Shown here piece by piece: positions 1-6,866 of a stretch of 8,449 nucleotides of DNA. The notes under the pieces were generated by a model. The model saw only the letters and a list, made by a program, of their open reading frames with translations, did no database searches and was not told the origin of the DNA. The stretch spans positions 1 through 8,449 of the forward strand of contig CAZEPT010000032.1 in NCBI GenBank assembly GCA_964514225.1, given 5' to 3'. Position 1 is the stretch's first letter. Every line of letters starts with the position of its first letter. The translations under genes and the position numbers were made by a program. This DNA is from CAZEPT01 sp964514225. GTDB taxonomy: Bacteria; Patescibacteriota; Minisyncoccia; Phycocordibacterales; UBA9973.

Positions 1-272
1 GAATCCCCCTCTATTTCTTCTCCGACAATATATTCACATCCGTCGCTTCCAACCTTAGCTGTATGTAACACTCCAACAGGAACATCAAATCGATCTCCTG
101 CTTTAAGCGTCTTTTCTATACTTCCAAAAAAAGTTACTGACCCATGAGTAATAAATAGCGAAACATTTCCCTTATGGGCGTGTTCGGGATATTCAGTGAA
201 AGGTTCATCTACCCATGTGTATACATGAGGAAATTCTTTTTTAAAACTATTGATTACAGATGATTGTTCCAT
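1..272 (-). CDS. Cupin-domain protein, C-terminus cut by window edge
   Basis: An open frame runs from ATG at 272 to the left edge (90 codons, no stop), so the end of the gene is missing. The protein reads as a small single-domain cupin. The first cupin motif is around residues 31-40 (PEHAHKGNVS), where the paired HxH histidines are present but the usual following glutamate is not obvious. The second motif is around residues 63-75 (GDRFDVPVGVLHT), matching G-x5-P-x-G-x2-H. A hydrophobic strand and loop between them (GSVTFFG) fits the double-stranded beta-helix. Cupins of this size often bind a metal through these histidines, but their functions range from enzymes to sugar or ligand sensors, so no reaction is assigned. 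It starts 10 bases after the murB stop with no promoter or Shine-Dalgarno sequence visible, so it is probably co-transcribed with murB. The fold call is fairly secure; the function is unknown. Confidence 0.75.
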   Translation of the reverse strand, partial: MEQSSVINSFKKEFPHVYTWVDEPFTEYPEHAHKGNVSLFITHGSVTFFGSIEKTLKAGDRFDVPVGVLHTAKVGSDGCEYIVGEEIEGD

Positions 273-282
273 ATTTTTAATA

Positions 283-1311
283 TTACACAAAAATCGGTTC
301 GGGTTCAATTTGGATGCTAAACTTCTCAAACACTTCCTTTTGTATCTGAGTAACGAGAGCGAGGAGCTCTTTTTTTGTTGCATCACCTTTATTAGCAATA
401 ACTAAGGCATTTCTCTCATAGATCAACAAATTCCCAAATTCTTTTCCTTTGTGTCCGAGCGAATCAATCAGCCAACCCGCGCCTATCTTCGAGAATCCCC
501 CACCAACATCATGGACAACGGCGTTTGGATATTCGGCTTTGAGTTTTTCTGCGAGCGTATTTTCAACAATCGGATTTTTAAAAAATGACCCGCATGAAGC
601 TAAAACTTTTGGATCGGGGAGCTTGGTCCATCTGATTTCAGTAATAGCATTTCTGACATCCAACAGTGTCGGATTGATTATTCCCTTTTTTTCAAAATAT
701 TCCATAACCCCCGGATAGTTCGGAATAGAGACCGGACTATTCTTAGAAAGCTTGAGTGTGATTGAGAGAATAATATATTTCTTGCCTTGTGTGTGCTTGA
801 AGATACTGTCTCGATACTCAAACTGACAGGCTTCAGCACTAAGAGTTTCAATCTCTCCTGTTTCTGTATTGAACACTTCAACATGCTCGAGCACCTGAGC
901 AACTTCAACACCGTACGCACCAACATTTTGAACGGGAGTCGCACCTGCAGAACCTGGAATAGCAGACAATGCTTCGATTCCTCCAAAACCTCGCTCAACT
1001 GACTCCTTCACCACATCATCCCAATTCATCCCTGCACCCACCTGCACGAGTACATGAGTACTCGTATTGTCTACGACAGTAAAACCTGGAATATTCATCT
1101 GGAGAACATAGCACTCGAGTACTTCCTCGTCACTAAAAATTGTATTTGATCCTCCACCTAAAACAATATAGGGAATATTTTTTTCTTTCGACAGAGTAAT
1201 CGCTTCTTTCAAGTCTTCGACGCTTTCGATCACTGAAAAATACCGCGCAGTGGCGCCGAGTCGAAATGTCGTTAGGTCTCTTAAGGCTACATGTTCTTGT
1301 ACGTCCAACAT
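283..1311 (-). CDS. murB: UDP-N-acetylenolpyruvoylglucosamine reductase MurB
   Basis: FAD-dependent reductase that uses NADPH to reduce UDP-GlcNAc-enolpyruvate to UDP-N-acetylmuramic acid in the cytoplasm, the step right after MurA. With the ATG at 1311 it has 342 residues, normal for the E. coli-like (type I) form. Seen features: N-terminal TTFRLGATARYF (about 14-25), the FAD-binding loop GGGSN (52-56), GAGMNWDDVV (92-101), IPGSAGATPVQNVGAYG (118-134), the YRDSIFK motif with its conserved arginine at 167, GSFFKNP (241-247) with the catalytic serine at 242, and a C-terminal IEPEPIF carrying the proton-relay glutamate. An upstream in-frame ATG at 1329 would add six residues, but it overlaps the predicted -10 box (1320-1325). 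Transcription predicted to begin near 1313 favours 1311. The gene is divergent from the HTH-murA gene and is followed 10 bases later by the cupin gene. Confidence 0.96.
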   Translation of the reverse strand: MLDVQEHVALRDLTTFRLGATARYFSVIESVEDLKEAITLSKEKNIPYIVLGGGSNTIFSDEEVLECYVLQMNIPGFTVVDNTSTHVLVQVGAGMNWDDVVKESVERGFGGIEALSAIPGSAGATPVQNVGAYGVEVAQVLEHVEVFNTETGEIETLSAEACQFEYRDSIFKHTQGKKYIILSITLKLSKNSPVSIPNYPGVMEYFEKKGIINPTLLDVRNAITEIRWTKLPDPKVLASCGSFFKNPIVENTLAEKLKAEYPNAVVHDVGGGFSKIGAGWLIDSLGHKGKEFGNLLIYERNALVIANKGDATKKELLALVTQIQKEVFEKFSIQIEPEPIFV

Positions 1312-1319
1312 ATAGCCAA

Positions 1320-1328
1320 AGTATACCA
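1320..1328 (-). promoter_or_regulatory. Extended -10 promoter of murB
   Basis: On the minus strand the sequence is TGGTATACT, an extended -10 (TGn plus TATACT). The predicted start of transcription, about 7 bases further on, is A1313 or A1311, so the mRNA would begin at or 2 bases before the murB ATG at 1311. No convincing -35 box was found, which is typical when an extended -10 is present. This is a sequence-based prediction only. Confidence 0.6.
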
Positions 1329-1339
1329 TATATGCTATA
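1322..1339. promoter_or_regulatory. Palindrome spanning the murA and murB -10 boxes
   Basis: TATACCATATATGCTATA is an 18-base inverted repeat with a single mismatched pair, centred between 1330 and 1331. It covers most of both extended -10 elements. It could be an operator, possibly for the HTH domain fused to MurA. However, two back-to-back TGnTATA elements separated by TATA produce such symmetry by themselves, so operator function is only a hypothesis. Confidence 0.35.
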
Positions 1340-1341
1340 TT
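1333..1341 (+). promoter_or_regulatory. Extended -10 promoter of HTH-murA
   Basis: TGCTATATT is an extended -10 element (TGn plus TATATT at 1336-1341). Seven bases downstream of its end is A1348, the first base of the murA ATG, so the transcript is predicted to be leaderless. No good -35 box is seen. The motif mirrors the murB promoter on the opposite strand. Confidence 0.6.
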
Positions 1342-1347
1342 CTCACC

Positions 1348-2898
1348 ATGACATCATCACAGGATCAAGTTCCAAAAGAACGGCACAACGAAACAGAACA
1401 GTCCCAAAAAATAGGGTCTTTTATTAAAAAGCTCCGTGAAGAGAAGAACCTGACTCAAGGCGTCTTCGCCAAGGCCCTCGGCACTACTCAAAGCGCTGTC
1501 GCCCGCCTTGAAGCCGGTAAACAAAACCTGACTCTCGATCAACTCTCAAAAATAAGCGACGTCTTAGAAAGAAAGATTCTGACTATTCCTGAATCGATCG
1601 ATTTCAAAATCCACGGCGGACGAAAACTCTCTGGAACAATCGAAACAAACACATCAAAAAACGGCGCAATCAACATGCTCTGCGCAACGCTCCTTAATCG
1701 TGGGAAAACAATCCTCCATGATATTCCGAATGTTGAAGAAGTTCTCAGGTATATCACGGTCTTAGAAAGTCTCGGCGTCAAAGTAAAATGGGTTGGCAAA
1801 ACTACACTTGAAGTGGAACCACCGAAAAAAATCCTCTTCTCAAATCTTGATCGCGACACAGCCAACAATATCCGCTCATTCACCTTCTTAGGAGCGCTCA
1901 TCCACTATGGAGAAAAATTTGAATTCCCGAACTCTGGCGGGTGCAAGATGGGCGCTCGAACTATCTCAGCCCATAAGTACGGTCTCCAAAAGCTCGGTGT
2001 TAAAATCACAACCAAAGAAAGTACGTATATCATCGAACCAAAAAAACTCCGTCCGAATGAATTCGTCCTCTATGAATCAAGCGATACAGGTGCGATCACG
2101 ATGCTCTTGGCAGCGGCAAAAATACCAGGAAAAACTACTATCAAATTTGCTCCACCAAATTACCAAGTTCAAGATGTCTGCTTCCTCTTAGAGAAAATGG
2201 GAGTGCAGATCGACGGTATCGGCACAACCACACTCACAGTCCATGGTGTCAAAGAAATCAACAAGACAATCGAACACTACAACAGTGAAGACCCCATCGA
2301 GAGTATGTTTTTTATTGCAGCCGCAATTGTGACTGACTCGACACTCACTATTTCTCGAACACCAATCGAATTCATCGAGCTTGAGCTCGAAAAGCTTCGA
2401 CACATGGGCCAGAAATTTACTCTTTCAAAAAAATATTTTTCAAAAAACAAAAGAACAGTGCTCGTTGATATCACGATAGTTCCCTCAAAACTCAAAGCGC
2501 TCCACGACAAAATTCACACTCAGCCTTTCCCTGGTCTTCAAAATGATAACCTCCCTTTTTTCGTACCCATCGCTGCAAAAGCTACTGGCAATACTCTTAT
2601 TCATGATTGGACATGGGAAAACAGAGCAATTTATTTTACAGAACTCAACCGTCTTGGTGCTGATATTACCCTTCTTGACCCGCACCGCGTCATGGTAACA
2701 GGTGGTAAGAAGCTCAAAGGCGCTCAAGTTATCTCAGTTCAGGCGCTGCGTCCGTCAGCCTCTATCTTTATCGCAATGTTAGGCGCCGAAGGAACATCAA
2801 TCCTCCGAAACGTTTTCCAAATCACCCGAGGCTACGCTGAAATAGCTGAACGTCTCAACGGAATTGGCGCTCACATAGACGTCATCCATAATTTTTAA
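1348..2898 (+). CDS. murA: HTH-domain/MurA fusion (UDP-GlcNAc enolpyruvyl transferase)
   Basis: A 516-residue protein with two parts. Residues about 20-77 form an Xre/Cro-type helix-turn-helix (IGSFIKKLREEKNLTQ, then a second helix pair with TTQSAVARLEAGKQNLT). Residues about 85-516 form a complete MurA, which transfers enolpyruvate from PEP to UDP-GlcNAc in the first committed peptidoglycan step. Catalytic positions are kept: Lys104-Asn105 (TSKNGAIN), Arg176, the PEP-binding loop GGCKMGAR with Cys199 and Arg204, Asp400 in PGLQND, Arg468 in ALRPSAS, and the closing RGYAEIAERLNGIGA. The cysteine predicts fosfomycin sensitivity by family knowledge. MurA alone is about 420 residues, so the HTH is a true addition. 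The chosen ATG at 1348 sits at the predicted transcription start; an upstream in-frame ATG at 1291 lies inside murB beyond the promoter. tsaD follows after 6 bases. The enzyme could also be a regulator of its own promoter. Confidence 0.93.
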   Translation: MTSSQDQVPKERHNETEQSQKIGSFIKKLREEKNLTQGVFAKALGTTQSAVARLEAGKQNLTLDQLSKISDVLERKILTIPESIDFKIHGGRKLSGTIETNTSKNGAINMLCATLLNRGKTILHDIPNVEEVLRYITVLESLGVKVKWVGKTTLEVEPPKKILFSNLDRDTANNIRSFTFLGALIHYGEKFEFPNSGGCKMGARTISAHKYGLQKLGVKITTKESTYIIEPKKLRPNEFVLYESSDTGAITMLLAAAKIPGKTTIKFAPPNYQVQDVCFLLEKMGVQIDGIGTTTLTVHGVKEINKTIEHYNSEDPIESMFFIAAAIVTDSTLTISRTPIEFIELELEKLRHMGQKFTLSKKYFSKNKRTVLVDITIVPSKLKALHDKIHTQPFPGLQNDNLPFFVPIAAKATGNTLIHDWTWENRAIYFTELNRLGADITLLDPHRVMVTGGKKLKGAQVISVQALRPSASIFIAMLGAEGTSILRNVFQITRGYAEIAERLNGIGAHIDVIHNF

Positions 2899-2904
2899 TG
2901 TTCT

Positions 2905-4068
2905 ATGCGTATCCTCTCAATCGAAAGTTCATGTGATGAGACCTCGCTCGCAATTCTTGAAGTAAATTTTACTCATGAGACGCAAACTTTCAAAGTTCTC
3001 TCACACAATACTCATTCGCAAATAGACGTCCACCAAGAATTTGGTGGGGTCTTTCCTGCGCTTGCTAAAAGAGAGCATCAAAAGAATATGATTCCGCTCT
3101 TCATGAGGATGCTTAAAGATGTAGATCAACTTATCCCTCACTCAACAGAATTATCCGAAACTACATTGAGTACTGTTGAAAAGATTTTGAACCGAGAACC
3201 AGAACTCGCTACTTTTTTTATAGAATTTTTAAACACAAACGAACTGCCGAAATTTGATGCTATTGCCGTAACCGTTGGCCCAGGACTCGAGCCAACACTC
3301 TGGGTCGGGATTAATTTTGCCAAAGTACTCGCTGTACTGACCGATACTCCACTTATTCCCGTAAACCATATGGAAGGTCATATTCTTTCAGTAGCAACAA
3401 AAGGGCAAGAGACTTTTACCTTACCCGACATCGCCTTTCCCGCACTCTCACTCCTCATCTCTGGCGGACATACAGAACTCGTCCTCATGAGAGCTTGGGG
3501 TGACTACGAAGTCATCGGCAAGACCCTCGATGATGCTGTCGGCGAAGCGTTTGATAAAGTTGCTCGTTTGATTGGACTTCCTTATCCTGGTGGACCAGAA
3601 ATATCAAAATTAGCTGAACTCGCTCGAGAGAATACTACGCCGAAAACTTTTACACTTCCACGTCCGATGCTCCATTCTAAGGATCTCAACTTCTCATTCT
3701 CTGGACTTAAAACAGCGGTCCTTTATGCAACACAGGGCAAAGAACTGACAGAAGACGAACGTCTCGACCTGTGTCGAGAATTTGAAGACAGTGTGACCGA
3801 AGTACTCATAAAAAAAACAAAAAATGCTGTGCACGAACATGGTATTGAAACACTCATTATGGGTGGTGGCGTCTCTGCGAACACTCATATCCAAAAAGCA
3901 TTCACACAGTGGTGTGAGAGTGAAAACATTGCGCTCCATATCCCGTCCAAAGAAGTAACCGGTGATAATGCACTTATGATCGGTATTGCAGGTGTTCTTT
4001 CGTACAATAAAAAAACAGCCTTAATTCCATTAGATGAAATCAAGGCTGTTGGTACGCTTTTGTTTTAG
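2905..4068 (+). CDS. tsaD: tRNA t6A37 threonylcarbamoyltransferase TsaD
   Basis: TsaD (Kae1/Qri7 family) transfers the threonylcarbamoyl group from TC-AMP to A37 of ANN-decoding tRNAs, working with TsaB and TsaE. The protein opens with the ATPase-fold phosphate loop (MRILSIESSCDETSLAIL) and keeps the metal site: His155 and His159 in NHMEGH, and Asp354 in VTGDNA. Also present are GGVFPALAKREH (47-58), GPGLEPTLWVG (125-135), SGGHTEL (186-192), FSFSGLKTAV (263-272) and GGGVSAN (320-326). At 387 residues it is about 40-50 longer than usual bacterial TsaD. The extra length is near residues 75-115, between the KREH helix and the DAIAVT strand. The start is the first ATG after murA, 6 bases beyond its stop, with no Shine-Dalgarno sequence, so expression probably depends on the murA transcript. 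Its last 55 bases contain a hairpin that seems to serve the opposite strand. Confidence 0.96.
   Translation: MRILSIESSCDETSLAILEVNFTHETQTFKVLSHNTHSQIDVHQEFGGVFPALAKREHQKNMIPLFMRMLKDVDQLIPHSTELSETTLSTVEKILNREPELATFFIEFLNTNELPKFDAIAVTVGPGLEPTLWVGINFAKVLAVLTDTPLIPVNHMEGHILSVATKGQETFTLPDIAFPALSLLISGGHTELVLMRAWGDYEVIGKTLDDAVGEAFDKVARLIGLPYPGGPEISKLAELARENTTPKTFTLPRPMLHSKDLNFSFSGLKTAVLYATQGKELTEDERLDLCREFEDSVTEVLIKKTKNAVHEHGIETLIMGGGVSANTHIQKAFTQWCESENIALHIPSKEVTGDNALMIGIAGVLSYNKKTALIPLDEIKAVGTLLF
4009..4050 (-). terminator. Intrinsic terminator for the convergent minus-strand gene, inside tsaD
   Basis: A perfect 9-bp inverted repeat, AACAGCCTT (4014-4022) with AAGGCTGTT (4042-4050), has a 19-base loop. 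Read on the minus strand, the stem runs straight into a T run (seven T counting the end of the stem), the classical terminator layout. It lies 22 bases past the stop of the minus-strand gene ending at 4072. On the plus strand there is no immediate T run, only a T-rich stretch 8 bases later, so any tsaD termination here would be weaker. The long loop lowers the certainty. Confidence 0.55.
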
Positions 4069-4071
4069 TGT

Positions 4072-4569
4072 TTAGTTATTTGAAGTAACTAATTCGTTTT
4101 CTTCCGAAGGAGAGTACTCAAGATTGAGTCCTTCTTCTGCTTCCAGAAATTTCTGCACAGCACTCACAATAAGTGGGGTAAAGAAGAAATTTTCTGTACC
4201 GCTAATTACTACTTCAGGTAGAAAAGAAAATCCGTTTCTTTTCTCATGAAGTGTTTTAATGACCTTTGTGGTTCTAACCCGAACAATATATCCAACAAAT
4301 TCTTTTGTGGATTTTTGATCTGCGTGAGTAAATTTAATGGGATCACTCTCGAAATGAAAAAATTGCTTAAATTGATACGTCGGCAATTCCACAACATTTA
4401 AAAATTTCCTGAAAAAACTTTTCACCTTATCTAAAGAATCCAGGGGTTCAGTTGATGTCGGTAAATCATACTGATTTTGCTGAGCACTTCCAGATTTTGA
4501 CGGGAAAAAAGAAAGTGTGTTCGTATCTTCTACAAATAAGAAGACGGAGTAAACGATGTTTTTCTGCAT
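4072..4569 (-). CDS. Uncharacterised 165-residue protein, possibly a degenerate Nudix fold
   Basis: I do not recognise this protein with certainty. It has no signal peptide or membrane segment, is rich in Phe, and has an acidic tail (about 142-160, EAEEGLNLEYSPSEENE). The order of elements recalls a Nudix domain: an N-terminal strand (NIVYSVFLFVEDTNTLSFF), an LP turn at 36-37 followed by an amphipathic helix (SLDKVKSFFRKFL) where the Nudix box would be, then further strands (EFVGYIVRVRT) and FLPEVV near 117-122. The glutamates of the REx2EEx(G) catalytic box are absent, so it would not be an active hydrolase of the usual type. The start at 4569 is chosen because the longer reading to 4635 would begin inside an excellent promoter. 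It has its own promoter and terminator, so it is a single-gene unit convergent with tsaD and divergent from valS. That it is a real gene is likely; the fold is a guess. Confidence 0.7.
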   Translation of the reverse strand: MQKNIVYSVFLFVEDTNTLSFFPSKSGSAQQNQYDLPTSTEPLDSLDKVKSFFRKFLNVVELPTYQFKQFFHFESDPIKFTHADQKSTKEFVGYIVRVRTTKVIKTLHEKRNGFSFLPEVVISGTENFFFTPLIVSAVQKFLEAEEGLNLEYSPSEENELVTSNN

Positions 4570-4606
4570 ACTAAATGGTTTTAATTTTAAAAAATTATTT
4601 GTTCGT

Positions 4607-4635
4607 ATTATAGTATAAAGTAAAATTATAGTCAA
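4607..4635 (-). promoter_or_regulatory. Near-consensus sigma-70-type promoter
   Basis: On the minus strand, TTGACT (4635-4630) and TATAAT (4612-4607) are separated by exactly 17 bases. Transcription should start near 4600, giving a leader of about 30 bases before the ATG at 4569. That leader is AT-rich and shows no Shine-Dalgarno sequence. This is the best -35/-10 pair in the window and is the main reason to reject the longer reading of this gene. Confidence 0.8.
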
Positions 4636-4667
4636 ATTCTATACTCGTTTTAATTTTATGAGTATTT

Positions 4668-4676
4668 TGCTATAAT
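4668..4676 (+). promoter_or_regulatory. Extended -10 promoter of valS
   Basis: TGCTATAAT is a perfect extended -10. The predicted start of transcription, 7 bases after the box, is A4683, leaving a leader of 0-3 bases before the ATG at 4686. The -35 region (about 4648-4653, TTTTAA) is poor. It shares the TGCTATA core and geometry with the murA promoter. Confidence 0.7.
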
Positions 4677-4685
4677 TTTCCTATA

Positions 4686-6866
4686 ATGGAAGATAAAAAA
4701 TTTAAAGACATCCCCGAAAAATTCCTCAGCCCCTACAACTCGACTGAGACTGAAAAGCGAATCTACACCCTCTGGGAAGAGAGCGGTTTTTTTAATCCTG
4801 ATGTCTGTATTGAAAAAGGGATAACACTCCCTGATGCTAAGCCCTACACCATCATTATGCCTCCACCCAATGCTAATGGACGACTCCATGCTGGACACGG
4901 GCTCACTATGACACTTCAAGATATTTTCACTCGATTCCACCGAATGAAAGGCCATAAAACACTCTGGGTTCCTGGAGCTGACCATGCCGGATTTGAAACT
5001 CAGATCGTCTATGAAAAGAAATTAGAAAAAGAAGGCCGGACTCGATTTGAACTCGCCCCAGAAGACCTCTATAAAGAAATATATGATTTCACAATTGAAA
5101 ACAAAAAGTTTATGGAAGATGACACAAGACGCATCGGTTCATCGTGTGATTGGTCTCGTGAAAAATTTACGCTCGACGAAGATGTCATCAAAAATGTTCA
5201 GAACACATTTTATAAAATGTATAACGACAAGCTGGTCTATCGAGGAGATCGAATTGTGAATTGGTGCGCACGACACCAAACATCGCTTTCTGAAGTGGAA
5301 ACTGAATTTATAGAGAAGAAAGATCCGTTCTACTACCTTAAGTACGGTCCATTTGTTATCGGTACCGCTCGGCCTGAAACAAAATTTGGAGACAAGTATG
5401 TCGTCATGCACCCTGAAGATGTGCGTTACAGTGAATATACCCATGGTCAACAAATTAATCTTGAGTGGATAAATGGATCGATTACAGCCACTATTATTAA
5501 AGACTCTGCTGTTGATATGGAATTTGGGACAGGAGTTATGACCATTACACCATGGCACGACCAGACTGACTTTGAGATTGCTCTCCGTCATTCCTTAGAT
5601 AAGGAACAAATTATAGATTGGAATGGAAAACTACTCCCTATCGCTGGAGAATTTAGTGGTATTCACATATCGAAAGCTCGAACACAAATCATCGAAAAAC
5701 TTCAAGAAAAAGGACTCATTGAAAAAATTGATTTAGAATATATGCACAGCGTCAAAACATGCTACAAGTGCAACACGATTATAGAACCGCAAATTAAAGA
5801 TCAGTGGTTCGTTAAAATGGCGCCGCTATGCAAACTCGCACTTGAGGCAGTGAATGATAAAAAAGTAACATTCTACCCAGATAACTTCGAGAAAATTTTT
5901 CGTTATTGGATGGAGAACAGCATGGACTGGAATATTTCTCGGCAAATTATTTGGGGTATTCAGATACCGGCAAAAATCTGCATACTCTGCAAGAATGCAG
6001 TTTTAGATACAGACACAAGTTCACACTGTTCATGCGGTGGAGAATGGAAACAAGACACTGATACGTTCGATACATGGTTCTCTTCAGGGCAATGGCCACT
6101 CTTGGCTTTAGGGTATGAAGAAGGAGAGGATTTTAAAACATACCACCCGACTAGTCTCATGGAGACTGGCCGAGATCTAATCTTTAAGTGGATCCCGAGA
6201 ATGATTATTTTTAGTCTCTACTTAAAAAATGAAGTACCTTTTAAAGATGTCTATCTTCATGGAATGGTTAACGATTCAAAAGGCCAGAAAATGAGCAAAT
6301 CAAAAGGCAACGTGATCAGTCCGATTGAACTCATCGATGAATACGGTGCAGATGCATTTCGTATAGGATTAATTGTAGGAAACACTCCTGGAACTGATCT
6401 AGCTCTTTCTAAAGACAAAATTAAAGGTTATAAGCACTTTGCGAATAAAATATGGAATATCACCCGTTTCATCCTCTCAACTACAGTCTCAGTAGATTTG
6501 CAGCAAAAACCTAATTTATCAGACTTAGAAGAAAATATCCTCAAAGAGTTTCATGAACTTGTACTGGATGTTACTTCCGATATAGAAAATTACAAATTGC
6601 ATCTTGCGTCTGAGAAAATATATCATTTTATCTGGCAAAGACTCGCAAGCGAATTAATTGAAGAGAGTAAGCAATTACTCAATGAAGGAAGTTCAGATGA
6701 AGTATATGCTCGATCTTGGATACTATATTACATCCTCGAAAACTCTCTCAAACTACTCCATCCTTTTATGCCATTTGTCACCGAAGAAATTTGGGGACTG
6801 TTACCGAATGAATCTGAAACACAGAAAACATTACTCATGGTAACCAAATGGCCTATTCATGACTAA
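4686..6866 (+). CDS. valS: Valyl-tRNA synthetase, short form
   Basis: Class I synthetase that charges tRNA-Val and edits mischarged threonine. Seen in order: PPPNANGRLHAGH with the HIGH-type signature HAGH (68-71); CDWSREKFTLDE (154-165); the CP1 editing domain with GTARPETKFGD (226-236) and GTGVMTITPWHD (281-292); CYKC (359-362) followed by EPQIKDQWFVKM (367-378), which is typical of ValRS rather than IleRS; a zinc-ribbon-like Cys432-x2-Cys435 and Cys448-x-Cys450; METGRDLIFKWIPRM (492-506); KMSKS (535-539); and the anticodon-binding helical domain with LHPFMPFVTEEIW (691-703). The protein stops soon after this at 726 residues. Typical bacterial ValRS has about 870-950, so the C-terminal coiled-coil tRNA-binding arm is missing with no sign of a frameshift. 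It is the first gene of an operon with the PrsW-like gene, which overlaps its stop by 8 bases. Confidence 0.95.
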   Translation: MEDKKFKDIPEKFLSPYNSTETEKRIYTLWEESGFFNPDVCIEKGITLPDAKPYTIIMPPPNANGRLHAGHGLTMTLQDIFTRFHRMKGHKTLWVPGADHAGFETQIVYEKKLEKEGRTRFELAPEDLYKEIYDFTIENKKFMEDDTRRIGSSCDWSREKFTLDEDVIKNVQNTFYKMYNDKLVYRGDRIVNWCARHQTSLSEVETEFIEKKDPFYYLKYGPFVIGTARPETKFGDKYVVMHPEDVRYSEYTHGQQINLEWINGSITATIIKDSAVDMEFGTGVMTITPWHDQTDFEIALRHSLDKEQIIDWNGKLLPIAGEFSGIHISKARTQIIEKLQEKGLIEKIDLEYMHSVKTCYKCNTIIEPQIKDQWFVKMAPLCKLALEAVNDKKVTFYPDNFEKIFRYWMENSMDWNISRQIIWGIQIPAKICILCKNAVLDTDTSSHCSCGGEWKQDTDTFDTWFSSGQWPLLALGYEEGEDFKTYHPTSLMETGRDLIFKWIPRMIIFSLYLKNEVPFKDVYLHGMVNDSKGQKMSKSKGNVISPIELIDEYGADAFRIGLIVGNTPGTDLALSKDKIKGYKHFANKIWNITRFILSTTVSVDLQQKPNLSDLEENILKEFHELVLDVTSDIENYKLHLASEKIYHFIWQRLASELIEESKQLLNEGSSDEVYARSWILYYILENSLKLLHPFMPFVTEEIWGLLPNESETQKTLLMVTKWPIHD

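Noticed and set aside
1291..1347. Longer N-terminus for HTH-MurA starting at 1291
   Set aside because: It would begin inside murB, upstream of the extended -10 box, and adds residues unlike any HTH or MurA; the ATG at 1348 sits exactly at the predicted transcription start.
4072..4092. 7-bp inverted repeat TTAGTTA/TAACTAA just after the tsaD stop, as a tsaD terminator
   Set aside because: The stem is almost entirely A/T and the following sequence is not a clean T run, so it is too weak to call.
4570..4635. Longer N-terminus for the unknown minus-strand protein starting at 4635
   Set aside because: The extra 22 codons consist of the promoter and AT-rich leader; the ATG would lie at the -35 box.
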